Origin: Mycobacteriaceae bacterium
GTDB taxonomy: Bacteria; Actinomycetota; Actinomycetes; Mycobacteriales; Mycobacteriaceae
Direction: 5' to 3'
NCBI GenBank assembly: GCA_029977845.1
Contig: JAPOKC010000010.1
Coordinates: 1-64,000, forward strand
DNA: 64,000 nucleotides
Under the pieces are notes generated by a model. The model had not been told where the DNA came from. It saw only the letters and a program-made list of their open reading frames with translations, and did no database searches. A program made the position numbers and the translations under genes. Below, piece by piece: positions 18,683-26,545 of this stretch (position 1 is its first letter; the number at the start of each line of letters is the position of its first letter).

Positions 18683-20044
18683 TTATCCGAACGGCGACCA
18701 GTCCGGCCAGAGCGGATTGCGGTGCTCACCACGATCCTGACCCGACCAGCCGGGCGGGAGCACTGCGGACGGGTTCGACGGAGTAGGAAGTGACTGGGCC
18801 GGAATGGGATTCGTTCCCGGCATCTGGAAGATCGACGGCAACTGCGGCCCGCGCAGCCAGGGCGGGATGATCGGGGCGACGGCCGGCGGAGCGGGAGGAA
18901 CGGGTGCAGGTGCGACCGGTTCGGGAGCCGGTGCCGCCGGGGCGGTGACCACCACCGGCGCCTGCGGCGCCGGGGTGACATAGACGGTGCGCGGTGCAAC
19001 CTGGACGACGGGCACCGGGGCCTGAATGGTCTGCGGGGCGGGTGCGGGCGCCGGCGCCGGATCGGCCGCGGCGGGCGGCGGGGCGGCAGGCAGGCCGGCA
19101 TCAGGTCGCTGATCCCCCGCGGGCCTGATGCTCACGGCAAGTGAGACACCAAGGGCGACAACACCCACCACGAAAACCGCTCCGAGTGCGCTGCCGACGA
19201 GCAGGAAACGATCCTGGTCCGGCGCTTCGGCAAGCTCCTCGCTCTCGGCGTCGAGCAGATCGGCAAGATCGTCGTCGGAGACAGCGCTGTACCCCAGCGG
19301 AGTCATGTAACCGGCCGGCGCCATCTGAGTCGGTCCGGCCGCGGTGTCGCTGCCGTCCGGCGAGCGGAGTCCGATGGTCTGGGCTTCGTAGCGCGGAGTG
19401 CGGACGGATGCCAGCGCCGCTCCGCGGGCGAGAGCGGAGTCCGCATCCTGCGGGGCATGCACCGGAAGGGACGTCCGACCGGCTATCCGGGACCGGAGCT
19501 CCTCGGTGCCGGAATCGCCGAGTCCGGAGCCCACCACGAAGATGGCCGCCGGCGGCGCGGCGAGCGAATCCAGGCCCTCGATCATGTCCGGCGCTGTCTC
19601 GGTGTCACCGCTGCGGACCTTCACCACCGCGCCGTCGGCCGTCCGCACGACAGCCAAGGTGGCGCTGTCGCCCTCCACGAAGACCAGGGCGGTTCGCTCG
19701 CAGCCGACCGCCGGCCCGATCGCCTGCGCCAGGGCACTGGCCGCGTGCAATTCGGAGACCAGGACCACGTCCTCGATCCCGTTCTTGCGCAGTGCGTCAC
19801 GCAGGAGCGCGGCGGCATCGTGGTCGGTCCAGGCGACTCCGGTGGCCACCAGCCGGTGGCCGCCCTCGGCGACGCTCTCCCGGGTGCCCACGATCGCGGC
19901 GACCACCCGATCGGCAGCGAACGTGGCACCGGCACCGACCTCGAAGGTGCTGTGGTCGACCGTGACTCCGTCGGCCTTTTCGCCCTCCACCAGAACCAGG
20001 CGCGCGGCTGTCGGTGTCATCGACACACCGAGCACGACCTCCAC
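18683..20044 (-). CDS. DUF7159-type membrane protein with actin/Hsp70-like N-domain and Pro-rich tail
   Basis: I start this at GTG 20044 (MEVVLGVSMTPTAARLVLVEG), 4 bases after AGGGGG, instead of the tracked ATG 51 bases upstream. Length is 453. Residues 1-220 look like a degenerate ASKHA fold: GVSMTPT (phosphate-1 position), ALVFVEGDSATLAVV (phosphate-2) and IFVVGSGLGDSG (adenosine). One membrane helix follows (LLVGSALGAVFVVGVVALGVSLAV, about 282-305), then a long Pro/Ala-rich outer tail. It is the first gene of the operon ending in rmlA, so a wall-assembly link is possible but unproven. Confidence 0.75.
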   Translation of the reverse strand: MEVVLGVSMTPTAARLVLVEGEKADGVTVDHSTFEVGAGATFAADRVVAAIVGTRESVAEGGHRLVATGVAWTDHDAAALLRDALRKNGIEDVVLVSELHAASALAQAIGPAVGCERTALVFVEGDSATLAVVRTADGAVVKVRSGDTETAPDMIEGLDSLAAPPAAIFVVGSGLGDSGTEELRSRIAGRTSLPVHAPQDADSALARGAALASVRTPRYEAQTIGLRSPDGSDTAAGPTQMAPAGYMTPLGYSAVSDDDLADLLDAESEELAEAPDQDRFLLVGSALGAVFVVGVVALGVSLAVSIRPAGDQRPDAGLPAAPPPAAADPAPAPAPAPQTIQAPVPVVQVAPRTVYVTPAPQAPVVVTAPAAPAPEPVAPAPVPPAPPAVAPIIPPWLRGPQLPSIFQMPGTNPIPAQSLPTPSNPSAVLPPGWSGQDRGEHRNPLWPDWSPFG

Positions 20045-20132
20045 TGCACCCCCTGAGAATCCATTCGCTTGATGAACCGCCGACACCCGGTTCATCGCGC
20101 AAACCCCAAACCACGTTACATCGCGATACCGG

Positions 20133-20705
20133 TTAGCTGGAGCGGATGAAATTCAGGTAGGACCGCGACGGGGTGGGACCGCGCTGACCCTGGTACTTCG
20201 AGCCCACCGAGGAGCTCCCGTAGGGGTGTTCGGCCGGGCTGGTCAGCCGCAGCAGACATAGCTGGCCGATCTTCATCCCCGGCCACAGGGTGATCGGCAG
20301 GTTGGCCACGTTGGACAGTTCCAGGGTGATGTGACCGGAGAAGCCCGGGTCGATGAAGCCCGCGGTGGAGTGGGTCAGCAGGCCCAGCCGGCCCAGTGAG
20401 GACTTGCCCTCGAGCCGGCCGGCCAGGTCGTCGGGCAGGGTGCAGGCCTCCAGGGTGGATCCCAGGACGAACTCGCCGGGGTGCAGGACGAAGGGCTCAC
20501 TCTCGGCCGGCTGGACCAAGCTGGTCAGCTCGTCCTGCTGAAGAGCCGGATCGATATGGGTGTAGCGGGTGTTGTTGAACACCCGGAACAGGTTGTCCAG
20601 CCGGACGTCCACGCTGGACGGCTGAACCAGGGTGTCGTCGAAGGGGTCGATGCCCAGGCGTCCGGTGGCGATCTCGGCCCGGATGTCACGATCGGAGAGC
20701 AGCAC
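20133..20705 (-). CDS. dcd: dCTP deaminase (probably bifunctional dCTP deaminase/dUTPase)
   Basis: 190 residues from GTG 20705, the same length as H37Rv Rv0321. It has [12 protein letters not shown]-like [47 protein letters not shown] and [11 protein letters not shown], all Dcd signatures. The reaction takes dCTP to dUTP, and in the mycobacterial enzyme on to dUMP and pyrophosphate, feeding dTMP synthesis and limiting dUTP. It is divergent from tRNA-Gly with a 39-base gap. Confidence 0.95.
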   Translation of the reverse strand: MLLSDRDIRAEIATGRLGIDPFDDTLVQPSSVDVRLDNLFRVFNNTRYTHIDPALQQDELTSLVQPAESEPFVLHPGEFVLGSTLEACTLPDDLAGRLEGKSSLGRLGLLTHSTAGFIDPGFSGHITLELSNVANLPITLWPGMKIGQLCLLRLTSPAEHPYGSSSVGSKYQGQRGPTPSRSYLNFIRSS

Positions 20706-20711
20706 CCGAGC

Positions 20712-20717
20712 AGCGTA
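20712..20717 (-). promoter_or_regulatory. -10-like hexamer TACGCT for dcd, leaderless arrangement
   Basis: Read on the minus strand, TACGCT, 6 bases, then GTG. The same hexamer and spacing precede fadD2. Confidence 0.4.
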
Positions 20718-20744
20718 TAGCGATTGCTATCGTTGGCTTGCCAC

Positions 20745-20815
20745 GCCGATGTAGTTCAATGGCAGAACATCAGCTTCCCAAGCTGAATACGCGGGTTCGA
20801 TTCCCGTCATCGGCT
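20745..20815 (+). tRNA. tRNA-Gly (anticodon CCC)
   Basis: A 71-base cloverleaf folded by hand. The acceptor stem is GCCGATG/CATCGGC, the D stem GTTC/GAAC and the anticodon stem TCAGC/GCTGA. The loop is TTCCCAA (anticodon CCC), and the T arm is GCGGG-TTCGATT-CCCGT. The 3' CCA is not encoded (TCCGA follows). The position beside dcd matches other mycobacteria. Its 3' acceptor strand is shared with the stop codon of the convergent epimerase gene. Confidence 0.95.
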
Positions 20816-21814
20816 CCGATTTCCGAGAGTTCCGCACCCCCGGCGGGCGGCGAAGAACTCCGCGGCACGGGCGATGGAATCTTCCACGGGTTCGGGGTGC
20901 CAATCCAGTTCCCGTTCGGCCTTGCCGTGATCCAGCGGCGACATCAGTTCCGCCATGCTCAACCCGGCCACGGTGAAGGGCAGATCGCGCCCCAGGAGCC
21001 GCGCCGCGAGGTCGTTGGTTCTGGATGCGACACGCAGCAGTGGCAGTGGAAGTTTGATCCACGGCACTCTCACTGCGGCCGCACGGGCAGCGATCGCGAA
21101 CACCTCGCGGGTACTCAGGTACCGATCGGAGACGATGTAGCGCTCCCCCACCCGGCCGCACTGCGCAGCCAGAATCATTGCCCGGGCCGCGTCTTCGATC
21201 CCGACGACCTCCGCAGACCAGTCGAAGTAGAACGGGAACCGTCCCGCCGCCACCAGTGCGAGCATCGACCCGTGCGGTGTCGGCGCCCAGTCGCCCGGGC
21301 CGTAGGTCGTCGAGATGCACAATGCGACCGCCGGCAGCGACTTGTCCCGGACGTACCGCATGACCATGTCCTCGGCAGCCACCCGTGATGCGATGTAGGC
21401 GCCGCCCTGGTCCCAGTTGTGCGGATCCTCTTCGCTCACCGGAAGGCCGTCACTGATGGCGAGCGTGCCCGTGGTGCTGGTGAAGACGAATTTCCTCAGC
21501 CCGGCCGAAGAGGCGGCGTCGAGCACGTGCCGCAGGCCCTCGACGTTGGTGGCGAACAGCGGAGCCGGATCCCGCAGCCACATCCGCGCGTCGACGACGC
21601 AGTGGTAGACGACGTCGCACCCCGCCATGGCCGCTTGCAAAGCTTCGTCGTCGAACACGTCGCCGTAGCACCGTTCGACCGCGAGATCGTCGATACCTAC
21701 CGTGGAACTGGTGCGGCGCAGCATCACGCGCACATCGGCGCCGCCGGCAGCCAGTTGACGGGTGACGTGCGAACCGAGGAATCCGCTGGCCCCGATGACC
21801 AGACTCTTCGGCAC
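20807..21814 (-). CDS. NAD-dependent epimerase/dehydratase (extended SDR)
   Basis: 335 residues from GTG 21814, which shares one base with the upstream TAG. GASGFLGSHVTRQL binds the dinucleotide, DVVYHCVVD and FVFTSTTGTLA follow, and the catalytic Tyr is in GGAYIASRVAAEDMV. The usual YxxxK reads YIASR, so Lys is replaced by Arg. Otherwise it looks like hopanoid/sugar epimerase-type or 3-beta-HSD-like extended SDRs, with the C-terminal MSPLDHGKAERELDWHP segment. The stop lies inside the acceptor stem of tRNA-Gly on the opposite strand. Confidence 0.8.
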   Translation of the reverse strand: MPKSLVIGASGFLGSHVTRQLAAGGADVRVMLRRTSSTVGIDDLAVERCYGDVFDDEALQAAMAGCDVVYHCVVDARMWLRDPAPLFATNVEGLRHVLDAASSAGLRKFVFTSTTGTLAISDGLPVSEEDPHNWDQGGAYIASRVAAEDMVMRYVRDKSLPAVALCISTTYGPGDWAPTPHGSMLALVAAGRFPFYFDWSAEVVGIEDAARAMILAAQCGRVGERYIVSDRYLSTREVFAIAARAAAVRVPWIKLPLPLLRVASRTNDLAARLLGRDLPFTVAGLSMAELMSPLDHGKAERELDWHPEPVEDSIARAAEFFAARRGCGTLGNRSR

Positions 21815-22557
21815 TACAGCGTGCTGAGAATCTGGTTCATCGTGTCGATCTCCTTCTGCTGGCTCTCGATGATCGACTTGGACAACGCGATCGCGTCGGC
21901 GTTCTGCCCATTCTTGATCTCGTCCTGCGCCATGGTGATCGCACCCTGGTGATGGGTGATCATCCCGGTGAGGAACAACTTGCTCGCCGCAACCCCTTCG
22001 GCATTCTTCAGCGCCTCCATCTCGGCGGCCGACATCATCCCCATACCGGACATCATGGGCATGTCACCCATGCCACCCATACCCGGTATCGCGGGAGTGG
22101 TTGTCGCGCTTGGTAATTCGGAACCGTGCATACCGTCGTGACCGGGCATTGCCGACGTGCTCGGCATGCCGCTCATGCCGGGCATTCCGCCCATCCCCGG
22201 CATCATCGGGGTTCCCCACTGGGTCAGCCACCCCTGCATCTGCTCGATCTCGGGGGCTTGGGCGGCCTTGATCTGCGTGGCCAACTCGACCACCCGCGGG
22301 TCGATGCCCTGCTTGCCCAGGATCATGTCGCTCATCTCCACGGCCTGCTGGTGATGCGGGATCATGTGGTGGGCGAACATCACGTCGGACCGGTTGTGGG
22401 CGGCCGCGGGGGCCACCGACGCGCTGGTGGACGTCGGCGCACTCGTCGCCGGGGTGTCCTTGGCCGCGTCTTTCGTCGCCGAACACCCACCGAGCGCGGC
22501 GGCCACCGCGAACGTCGCCAAACCTGCCGTCAGAGCTTTCATCATGCTGTCCATCAT
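21814..22557 (-). CDS. DUF305 lipoprotein with Met-rich insert
   Basis: 247 residues with lipobox ALGGC near residue 25. Two DUF305 helical halves carry the His/Met signatures MFAHHMIPHHQQAVEMSDMI and LFLTGMITHHQGAITMAQDEI. Between them lies an insert of about 75 residues packed with Met, Gly, Pro and some His (MMPGMGGMPGMSGMPS, MGDMPMMSGMGMM). DUF305 proteins are periplasmic and often linked to copper or iron stress; the Met-rich insert suggests soft-metal binding, which is an inference. It is divergent from efeU across 56 bases holding the IdeR-like box. TAG and the GTG of the epimerase share one base. Confidence 0.85.
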   Translation of the reverse strand: MMDSMMKALTAGLATFAVAAALGGCSATKDAAKDTPATSAPTSTSASVAPAAAHNRSDVMFAHHMIPHHQQAVEMSDMILGKQGIDPRVVELATQIKAAQAPEIEQMQGWLTQWGTPMMPGMGGMPGMSGMPSTSAMPGHDGMHGSELPSATTTPAIPGMGGMGDMPMMSGMGMMSAAEMEALKNAEGVAASKLFLTGMITHHQGAITMAQDEIKNGQNADAIALSKSIIESQQKEIDTMNQILSTL

Positions 22558-22594
22558 GGCCGGTTCCTACCCGCAAGGTTGCGGAGCCAAACAA

Positions 22595-22613
22595 TTAGGG
22601 TAGGCTTACCTCT
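22595..22613 (+). promoter_or_regulatory. IdeR/DtxR-like iron box overlapping the -10 of leaderless efeU
   Basis: TTAGGGTAGGCTTACCTCT matches the recalled mycobacterial IdeR consensus TTAGGTTAGGCTAACCTAA at 15 of 19 positions and abuts the ATG at 22614. Within it, TAGGCT (22601-22606) fits TANNNT and ends 7 bases before that ATG, so iron-bound IdeR would cover the promoter. There is no ribosome site before the ATG. The box may also affect the divergent DUF305 gene. Confidence 0.75.
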
Positions 22614-23477
22614 ATGTCTGATGTCTCCGCACAACTACTGGGCAGCGGCCTGATCGGACTTCGAGAGGGCCTGGAGGCCGGCATCGTGGTCATGGTCCTG
22701 GTCGCCTTCCTGGTCAAGACGGGGCGGCGCGACGCCCTGAAGTGGGTCTGGCTCGGCGTCGCCGGAGCGGTCGCCGTCACGGTCGGGGTGTTCCTGGGCA
22801 TCCGGTACGGCGCCTACCGATTGACGGACTTGACCGCCGAGGCGATCGCGGGGATCGCCTCGCTGGTGGCAGTCGCCATCGTGACGTCGATGGTGCTGTG
22901 GATGCACCACGCCGCCGCAGGACTCTCCGGAGACCTGCGAGCCGGGATGAGCAGGGCACTCGAGACCGGAGCGCCGGCGGTGCTGCTGCTGTCGTTCCTG
23001 GCCGTCGGACGTGAAGGCGCCGAGACGGCACTGTTCATGGTCGGCTACGCCGAAGCCAAGACGTCCTGGCCGCTGCTCGGCCTCATCGTCGGCACGGCGA
23101 CCGCGGCCGTGATCGCCTGGGCGATGTACGCCGGCGCGATCCGGATCGACCTGGCGAAGTTCTTCCGCTACACCGGCGTCTTCCTCATCGTGGTGGCCGC
23201 CGGAATTCTGTCCTACGGCCTCGGCGCACTGCAGACCGTCGGCTGGCTGCCAGGTCACCAGCTCCGCGCCTTCGACATCAGCGCGGCGATGGACTGGGGA
23301 TCCTGGTACGGCCAGGTGTTGCAGGGCGTCCTCAACATCGACCCGGCCCCGACAGTGCTGCAACTCACCGGGTGGCTGGTCTATCTCGCCGTCGTGCTGC
23401 CGTTGTTCCTCCGGCCGAGTCCGGCACCCGCCCGGCTGCGGGCCACCGCAAACCCAACCGAAAGGTCCATCGCATGA
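22614..23477 (+). CDS. efeU: Iron permease, FTR1/EfeU family
   Basis: 287 residues with about seven membrane helices. The two REGxE iron-binding signatures are present: LIGLREGLEAGIVV (near residue 17) and AVGREGAETALFM (near 137). EfeU imports ferric iron, usually with periplasmic EfeO and the peroxidase EfeB. Here it is followed by an overlapping (ATGA) gene for a cupredoxin-only EfeO-like lipoprotein, and no EfeB is in the window. The IdeR-like box at the start codon predicts induction under iron limitation. Confidence 0.9.
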   Translation: MSDVSAQLLGSGLIGLREGLEAGIVVMVLVAFLVKTGRRDALKWVWLGVAGAVAVTVGVFLGIRYGAYRLTDLTAEAIAGIASLVAVAIVTSMVLWMHHAAAGLSGDLRAGMSRALETGAPAVLLLSFLAVGREGAETALFMVGYAEAKTSWPLLGLIVGTATAAVIAWAMYAGAIRIDLAKFFRYTGVFLIVVAAGILSYGLGALQTVGWLPGHQLRAFDISAAMDWGSWYGQVLQGVLNIDPAPTVLQLTGWLVYLAVVLPLFLRPSPAPARLRATANPTERSIA

Positions 23478-23860
23478 CCAGGATGACGGGCGCCGCGTTG
23501 GCATTCCTGACGGCGATCTCATTGGCCGGTTGCGCACAGTCCGAGAAGACTCCCGCGGTCGGAAGCGGGACTGCGGCATCGGAGATCACCGTCGAGGCGT
23601 CCGACACCGGGTGCACGTTATCGGCCACCCAGACCCAGACTGGTCCGCACACGTTCGTGATCACCAACACCGGGACCAAGGTCACCGAGTTCTACGTCTA
23701 CGGTCAGGGCCAGCAGGTGCTCGCCGAGGCCGAGAACATCTCCCCGGGACTGCAACGCCGGCTTGAGGTCCGTTTCGACCAGCCCGGCAACTATCAGACC
23801 GCCTGCAAGCCCGGCATGGCTGGGGACGGCATCCGCGCAAACCTGATCGTCAGCCGGTAG
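23474..23860 (+). CDS. EfeO-like cupredoxin-domain lipoprotein
   Basis: The start is ATG 23474, overlapping the efeU stop (ATGA); the longer tracked frame begins inside efeU. 128 residues with lipobox SLAGC near residue 18. The mature domain resembles the N-terminal cupredoxin part of EfeO: ASDTGCTLSATQTQTGPHTF, TNTGTKVTEFYVYG, LAEAENISPGLQRRLEV and GNYQTACKPGMAGDG. The C-terminal M75 domain of full EfeO is missing. It probably hands iron to EfeU at the membrane surface. Confidence 0.85.
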   Translation: MTRMTGAALAFLTAISLAGCAQSEKTPAVGSGTAASEITVEASDTGCTLSATQTQTGPHTFVITNTGTKVTEFYVYGQGQQVLAEAENISPGLQRRLEVRFDQPGNYQTACKPGMAGDGIRANLIVSR

Positions 23861-23985
23861 AAAACCGCGGTCAGGGCGTTGCTCAGCGGCTCGATTCGGT
23901 AACCCTCAGCTAACTCGTCTTAGCGCCCCGGACTCTGAGGATGTACCGTTGCGGGCAAGTCATCGCCGAATTTTGGAGTTTGCTG

Positions 23986-25710
23986 ATGTGGGTCGTCAAG
24001 AACGGTGCCCGAGTGTGGGCAGCTGCGTTCGCGCTCGGCCTTTCGCTGGCAGGCCCGGGACTCGCGGTCGCTGCGGCCGACGAGACCGACGGCGCTGCCG
24101 CCGGCGTCCAGAGCCAGACCGACACCGAGTTCTCCACGTCGACCTCGACGTCGACCTCCCCGTCTACTCAAGTACGTTCACGGCGCCCGGGGGCCGCCGC
24201 GGCCCAGTCCCCGACCCGGATCGCCCGCGCCGCGACTCCTGCCTCCGGCAACCACACCGAGGCCCGAACGGCGGCCAAACCCGCACAGTCCCGACGGGTC
24301 AACATCGGTCCTAAGACGGCAGCGCCCGCCGGCATCGACCCGCAGGCGTCCGCCGCCGACGCGGTGACGACTGCCGCGGCAGCCGACGCACCGGTCGAGA
24401 TCGCGCCGGCCCCGACTCCCCTGCGTGTCACCGCAAAACCCGTTGCCGCCCTCAGCATCGCCGGCGCCGCGGCGACCGCATCGGCCAGCGATCCGCTTTC
24501 AGCGCTGCTGTCGCCGATTCAGTCCTTCGTCGAGGGCATCGGGCTGCTCATCCGCCGCACCTTCTTCAACCAGGCCCCCACGGTCAACCCGGTGCAACTG
24601 ACCGGAAAGGACGCCGGACTGATCACCGGCACGGTGGGCGCGGTCGACCCCGAGGGTGACCCGATCATCTACAGCGTTTCCAGTTCGCCGAGATACGGCA
24701 GCGCCACCGTCGATGCCGAGGGCAACTACACCTACACGCCAGGCGCGAGTTTCACCGGCCGGGACAGCTTCACCGTCGCCGCCACCGACACCGGTTTCCA
24801 TATCAACCTGCTCGACCTGTTCCGTCCGGCCAGCACCGAGGCCTATCTCCAGATCGCTCAGGGCGTCACAGCAGGCAACCTCACCTTCACCTTCATCTAC
24901 GGGCGCGGTTCGCAGTACTGGAGTCAGGCGGCCCGCGCGGCCCTGCAGGCCTCGGCCGAACAGCTGGCCACCTACTTCGTTGTCGACTCGCCGGTGAACG
25001 TCACCTTCGATGTCACCGCAGAGAACTCGCCGTTCTCCGGAACGCTGGCCTCCTCCGGCAGCGATCTGGTCAGCAGCGATCCCGGCTTCTACGACACCGT
25101 GGTCCAGCAGAAGATCCTCACCGGCGTCGACGCGAACGGCTCGGCCGCCGACGGCACCATCGACTGGAACTTCGGCCAGCCCTGGGCGTACGGCAGCTCG
25201 GTCGACTACAGCCAGTACGACTTCACCTCGACCGCGCTGCACGAACTGCTGCACGCATTCGGATTCCTGTCCAACGTCGACGAGCCCGCGTGGAACTCCT
25301 CCAACCGCACCTGGACGATCTTCGACACCTACATGGTGACCCAGAACGGCACCCAGGTGATCCCCAGCACCTACCGGTGGAACTCGGTCTACAACACCAA
25401 TCTCACCGGCGGCAACGGCGGGCTGTACTTCGGCGGACCCAACGCCGTCGCGGTCTACGGCGGTCTCGTGCCGCTCTACACACCGAATCCATGGGAGCCG
25501 GGAAGCTCGGTCTCCCACTTGGACGACAGCACCTTCACGGGACGCAACACCCAGCTGATGAATGCGATATCCGACACTGGTCGGGGCATTCGCGTGGTCA
25601 GCCCCGTCGAGCTGGCCATCCTGCAGGACATCGGCTACACCGTCAACACCTCGGCGTCGACGTTCCTCATCCTCGGTTTCGGGTTGATCCGCCGCCGGCG
25701 TCGCAAATAG
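23986..25710 (+). CDS. Secreted zinc-metalloprotease-like protein with cadherin/VCBS-like module
   Basis: ATG 23986 is preferred over the tracked 23941 because it follows GGAG by 8 bases and begins the signal peptide (MWVVKNGARVWAAAFALGLS). Length is 574. A Thr/Ser/Ala-rich linker is followed by a VCBS-like module (FNQAPTVNPVQL, GNYTYTPGASFTGRDSFTVAA) homologous to the one in the pectate-lyase-like protein. The C-terminal domain holds HELLHAFGF near residue 419, a zinc HExxH motif; the metzincin third ligand position is Ser, so another ligand is needed. The extreme C-terminus is hydrophobic then RRRRRK, like a PEP-CTERM sorting tail without PEP. Confidence 0.75.
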   Translation: MWVVKNGARVWAAAFALGLSLAGPGLAVAAADETDGAAAGVQSQTDTEFSTSTSTSTSPSTQVRSRRPGAAAAQSPTRIARAATPASGNHTEARTAAKPAQSRRVNIGPKTAAPAGIDPQASAADAVTTAAAADAPVEIAPAPTPLRVTAKPVAALSIAGAAATASASDPLSALLSPIQSFVEGIGLLIRRTFFNQAPTVNPVQLTGKDAGLITGTVGAVDPEGDPIIYSVSSSPRYGSATVDAEGNYTYTPGASFTGRDSFTVAATDTGFHINLLDLFRPASTEAYLQIAQGVTAGNLTFTFIYGRGSQYWSQAARAALQASAEQLATYFVVDSPVNVTFDVTAENSPFSGTLASSGSDLVSSDPGFYDTVVQQKILTGVDANGSAADGTIDWNFGQPWAYGSSVDYSQYDFTSTALHELLHAFGFLSNVDEPAWNSSNRTWTIFDTYMVTQNGTQVIPSTYRWNSVYNTNLTGGNGGLYFGGPNAVAVYGGLVPLYTPNPWEPGSSVSHLDDSTFTGRNTQLMNAISDTGRGIRVVSPVELAILQDIGYTVNTSASTFLILGFGLIRRRRRK

Positions 25711-25720
25711 CGAAAACCGT

Positions 25721-26347
25721 TCAGCGACCGGTCAACTGGTCGATCAGGTTGTAGCTCTCGGGATCGTCGGGCAGCACACCGGCGAAGCCCTCCAGGAAGA
25801 TGATCGCCACCACGTTGGCGGCGACGACGGCGATGAACAGCCAGATGATCGCCGTCGAGATGTTCCACGCGGCACTACCGGAGACAGGCGCCGCCGGGAT
25901 GCCCTTGGGCATCAGCATCAGCATCACACCGACGTAGATCATCACGATGCTGAAGGTCACGAAGGCCCAGGTATAGAGGTGGAGTCGCAGGAATGGCTCG
26001 CCGTAACCGGGATCGCCGGGCAGGATGTGCAGTTCGATCTGACGCACCGACACCGCCGCACCGGCGAGTACACCGAGCAGTCCCATGCCGAGGCCCTGCG
26101 CATAGCGTGCGACGGTCAGCGTGCCGCAGCGGGCCTGCATGATGACGAACAGCGCCCCGACCGTGGCCAGTATCATCCCGTAGCGCTGCAGCATGCACAG
26201 CGGGCAGGGGAACTCGCCCTTGACGAACTGGATGAAGAACGCACTGCACATCACCACGGTGTAGGCCATCACCCAGGCGTGCAGACCCCAGAAGGTGATG
26301 AACCCCCAGATGCCACCCGGCTTGGCGGCCTGATCCTGCTCCGCCAT
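25721..26347 (-). CDS. DsbB-like disulfide bond formation membrane protein
   Basis: The start is ATG 26347 (MAEQDQAAKPGG), giving 208 residues; the tracked extension overlaps a small upstream gene in another frame. About five membrane helices. The first loop carries EFPCPLCMLQRYGMI, the DsbB CxxC plus the Gln-Arg used for quinone. DsbB-type proteins pass electrons from thiol oxidants to quinone. The second Cys pair typical of E. coli DsbB is not evident. Its ATG overlaps the TGA of the DUF5993-like miniprotein gene. Confidence 0.8.
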   Translation of the reverse strand: MAEQDQAAKPGGIWGFITFWGLHAWVMAYTVVMCSAFFIQFVKGEFPCPLCMLQRYGMILATVGALFVIMQARCGTLTVARYAQGLGMGLLGVLAGAAVSVRQIELHILPGDPGYGEPFLRLHLYTWAFVTFSIVMIYVGVMLMLMPKGIPAAPVSGSAAWNISTAIIWLFIAVVAANVVAIIFLEGFAGVLPDDPESYNLIDQLTGR

Positions 26348-26505
26348 CAGAAGCTCAGATCCAGATGGGAGGTGACGTGATAGTTGAAGAGTCCGATCAT
26401 GGCGATCACACCGATCGCCCAGAGGCTGAGGATCAAGCCGCGCTTGGCGCCCCGCCAGACCAAGAGAACGATCACCAGCAGCAGGATCATGATGAGAATG
26501 TCCAC
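26347..26505 (-). CDS. DUF5993-like two-helix miniprotein
   Basis: Too short for the ORF track. On the minus strand GTG 26505 opens a 52-residue frame, MDILIMILLLVIVLLVWRG, then a basic turn, a second hydrophobic helix, and the end NYHVTSHLDLSF. An in-frame TAA precedes the GTG. The pattern (two helices, WRG turn, H-x-T-x-x-L-x-L-S-F end) matches DUF5993 proteins as I recall them, which are found next to DsbB-type genes. The TGATG overlap with the dsbB-like gene indicates translational coupling. Confidence 0.75.
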   Translation of the reverse strand: MDILIMILLLVIVLLVWRGAKRGLILSLWAIGVIAMIGLFNYHVTSHLDLSF

Positions 26506-26545
26506 GCCCGAACATTAGGACGTGGCCGAGCCTTGCGGAGGCTGT

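Noticed and set aside
20716-20731. Inverted repeat ATAGC-GATT-GCTAT between dcd and tRNA-Gly
   Set aside because: Five-base arms are expected by chance, and no regulator or conserved use is apparent.
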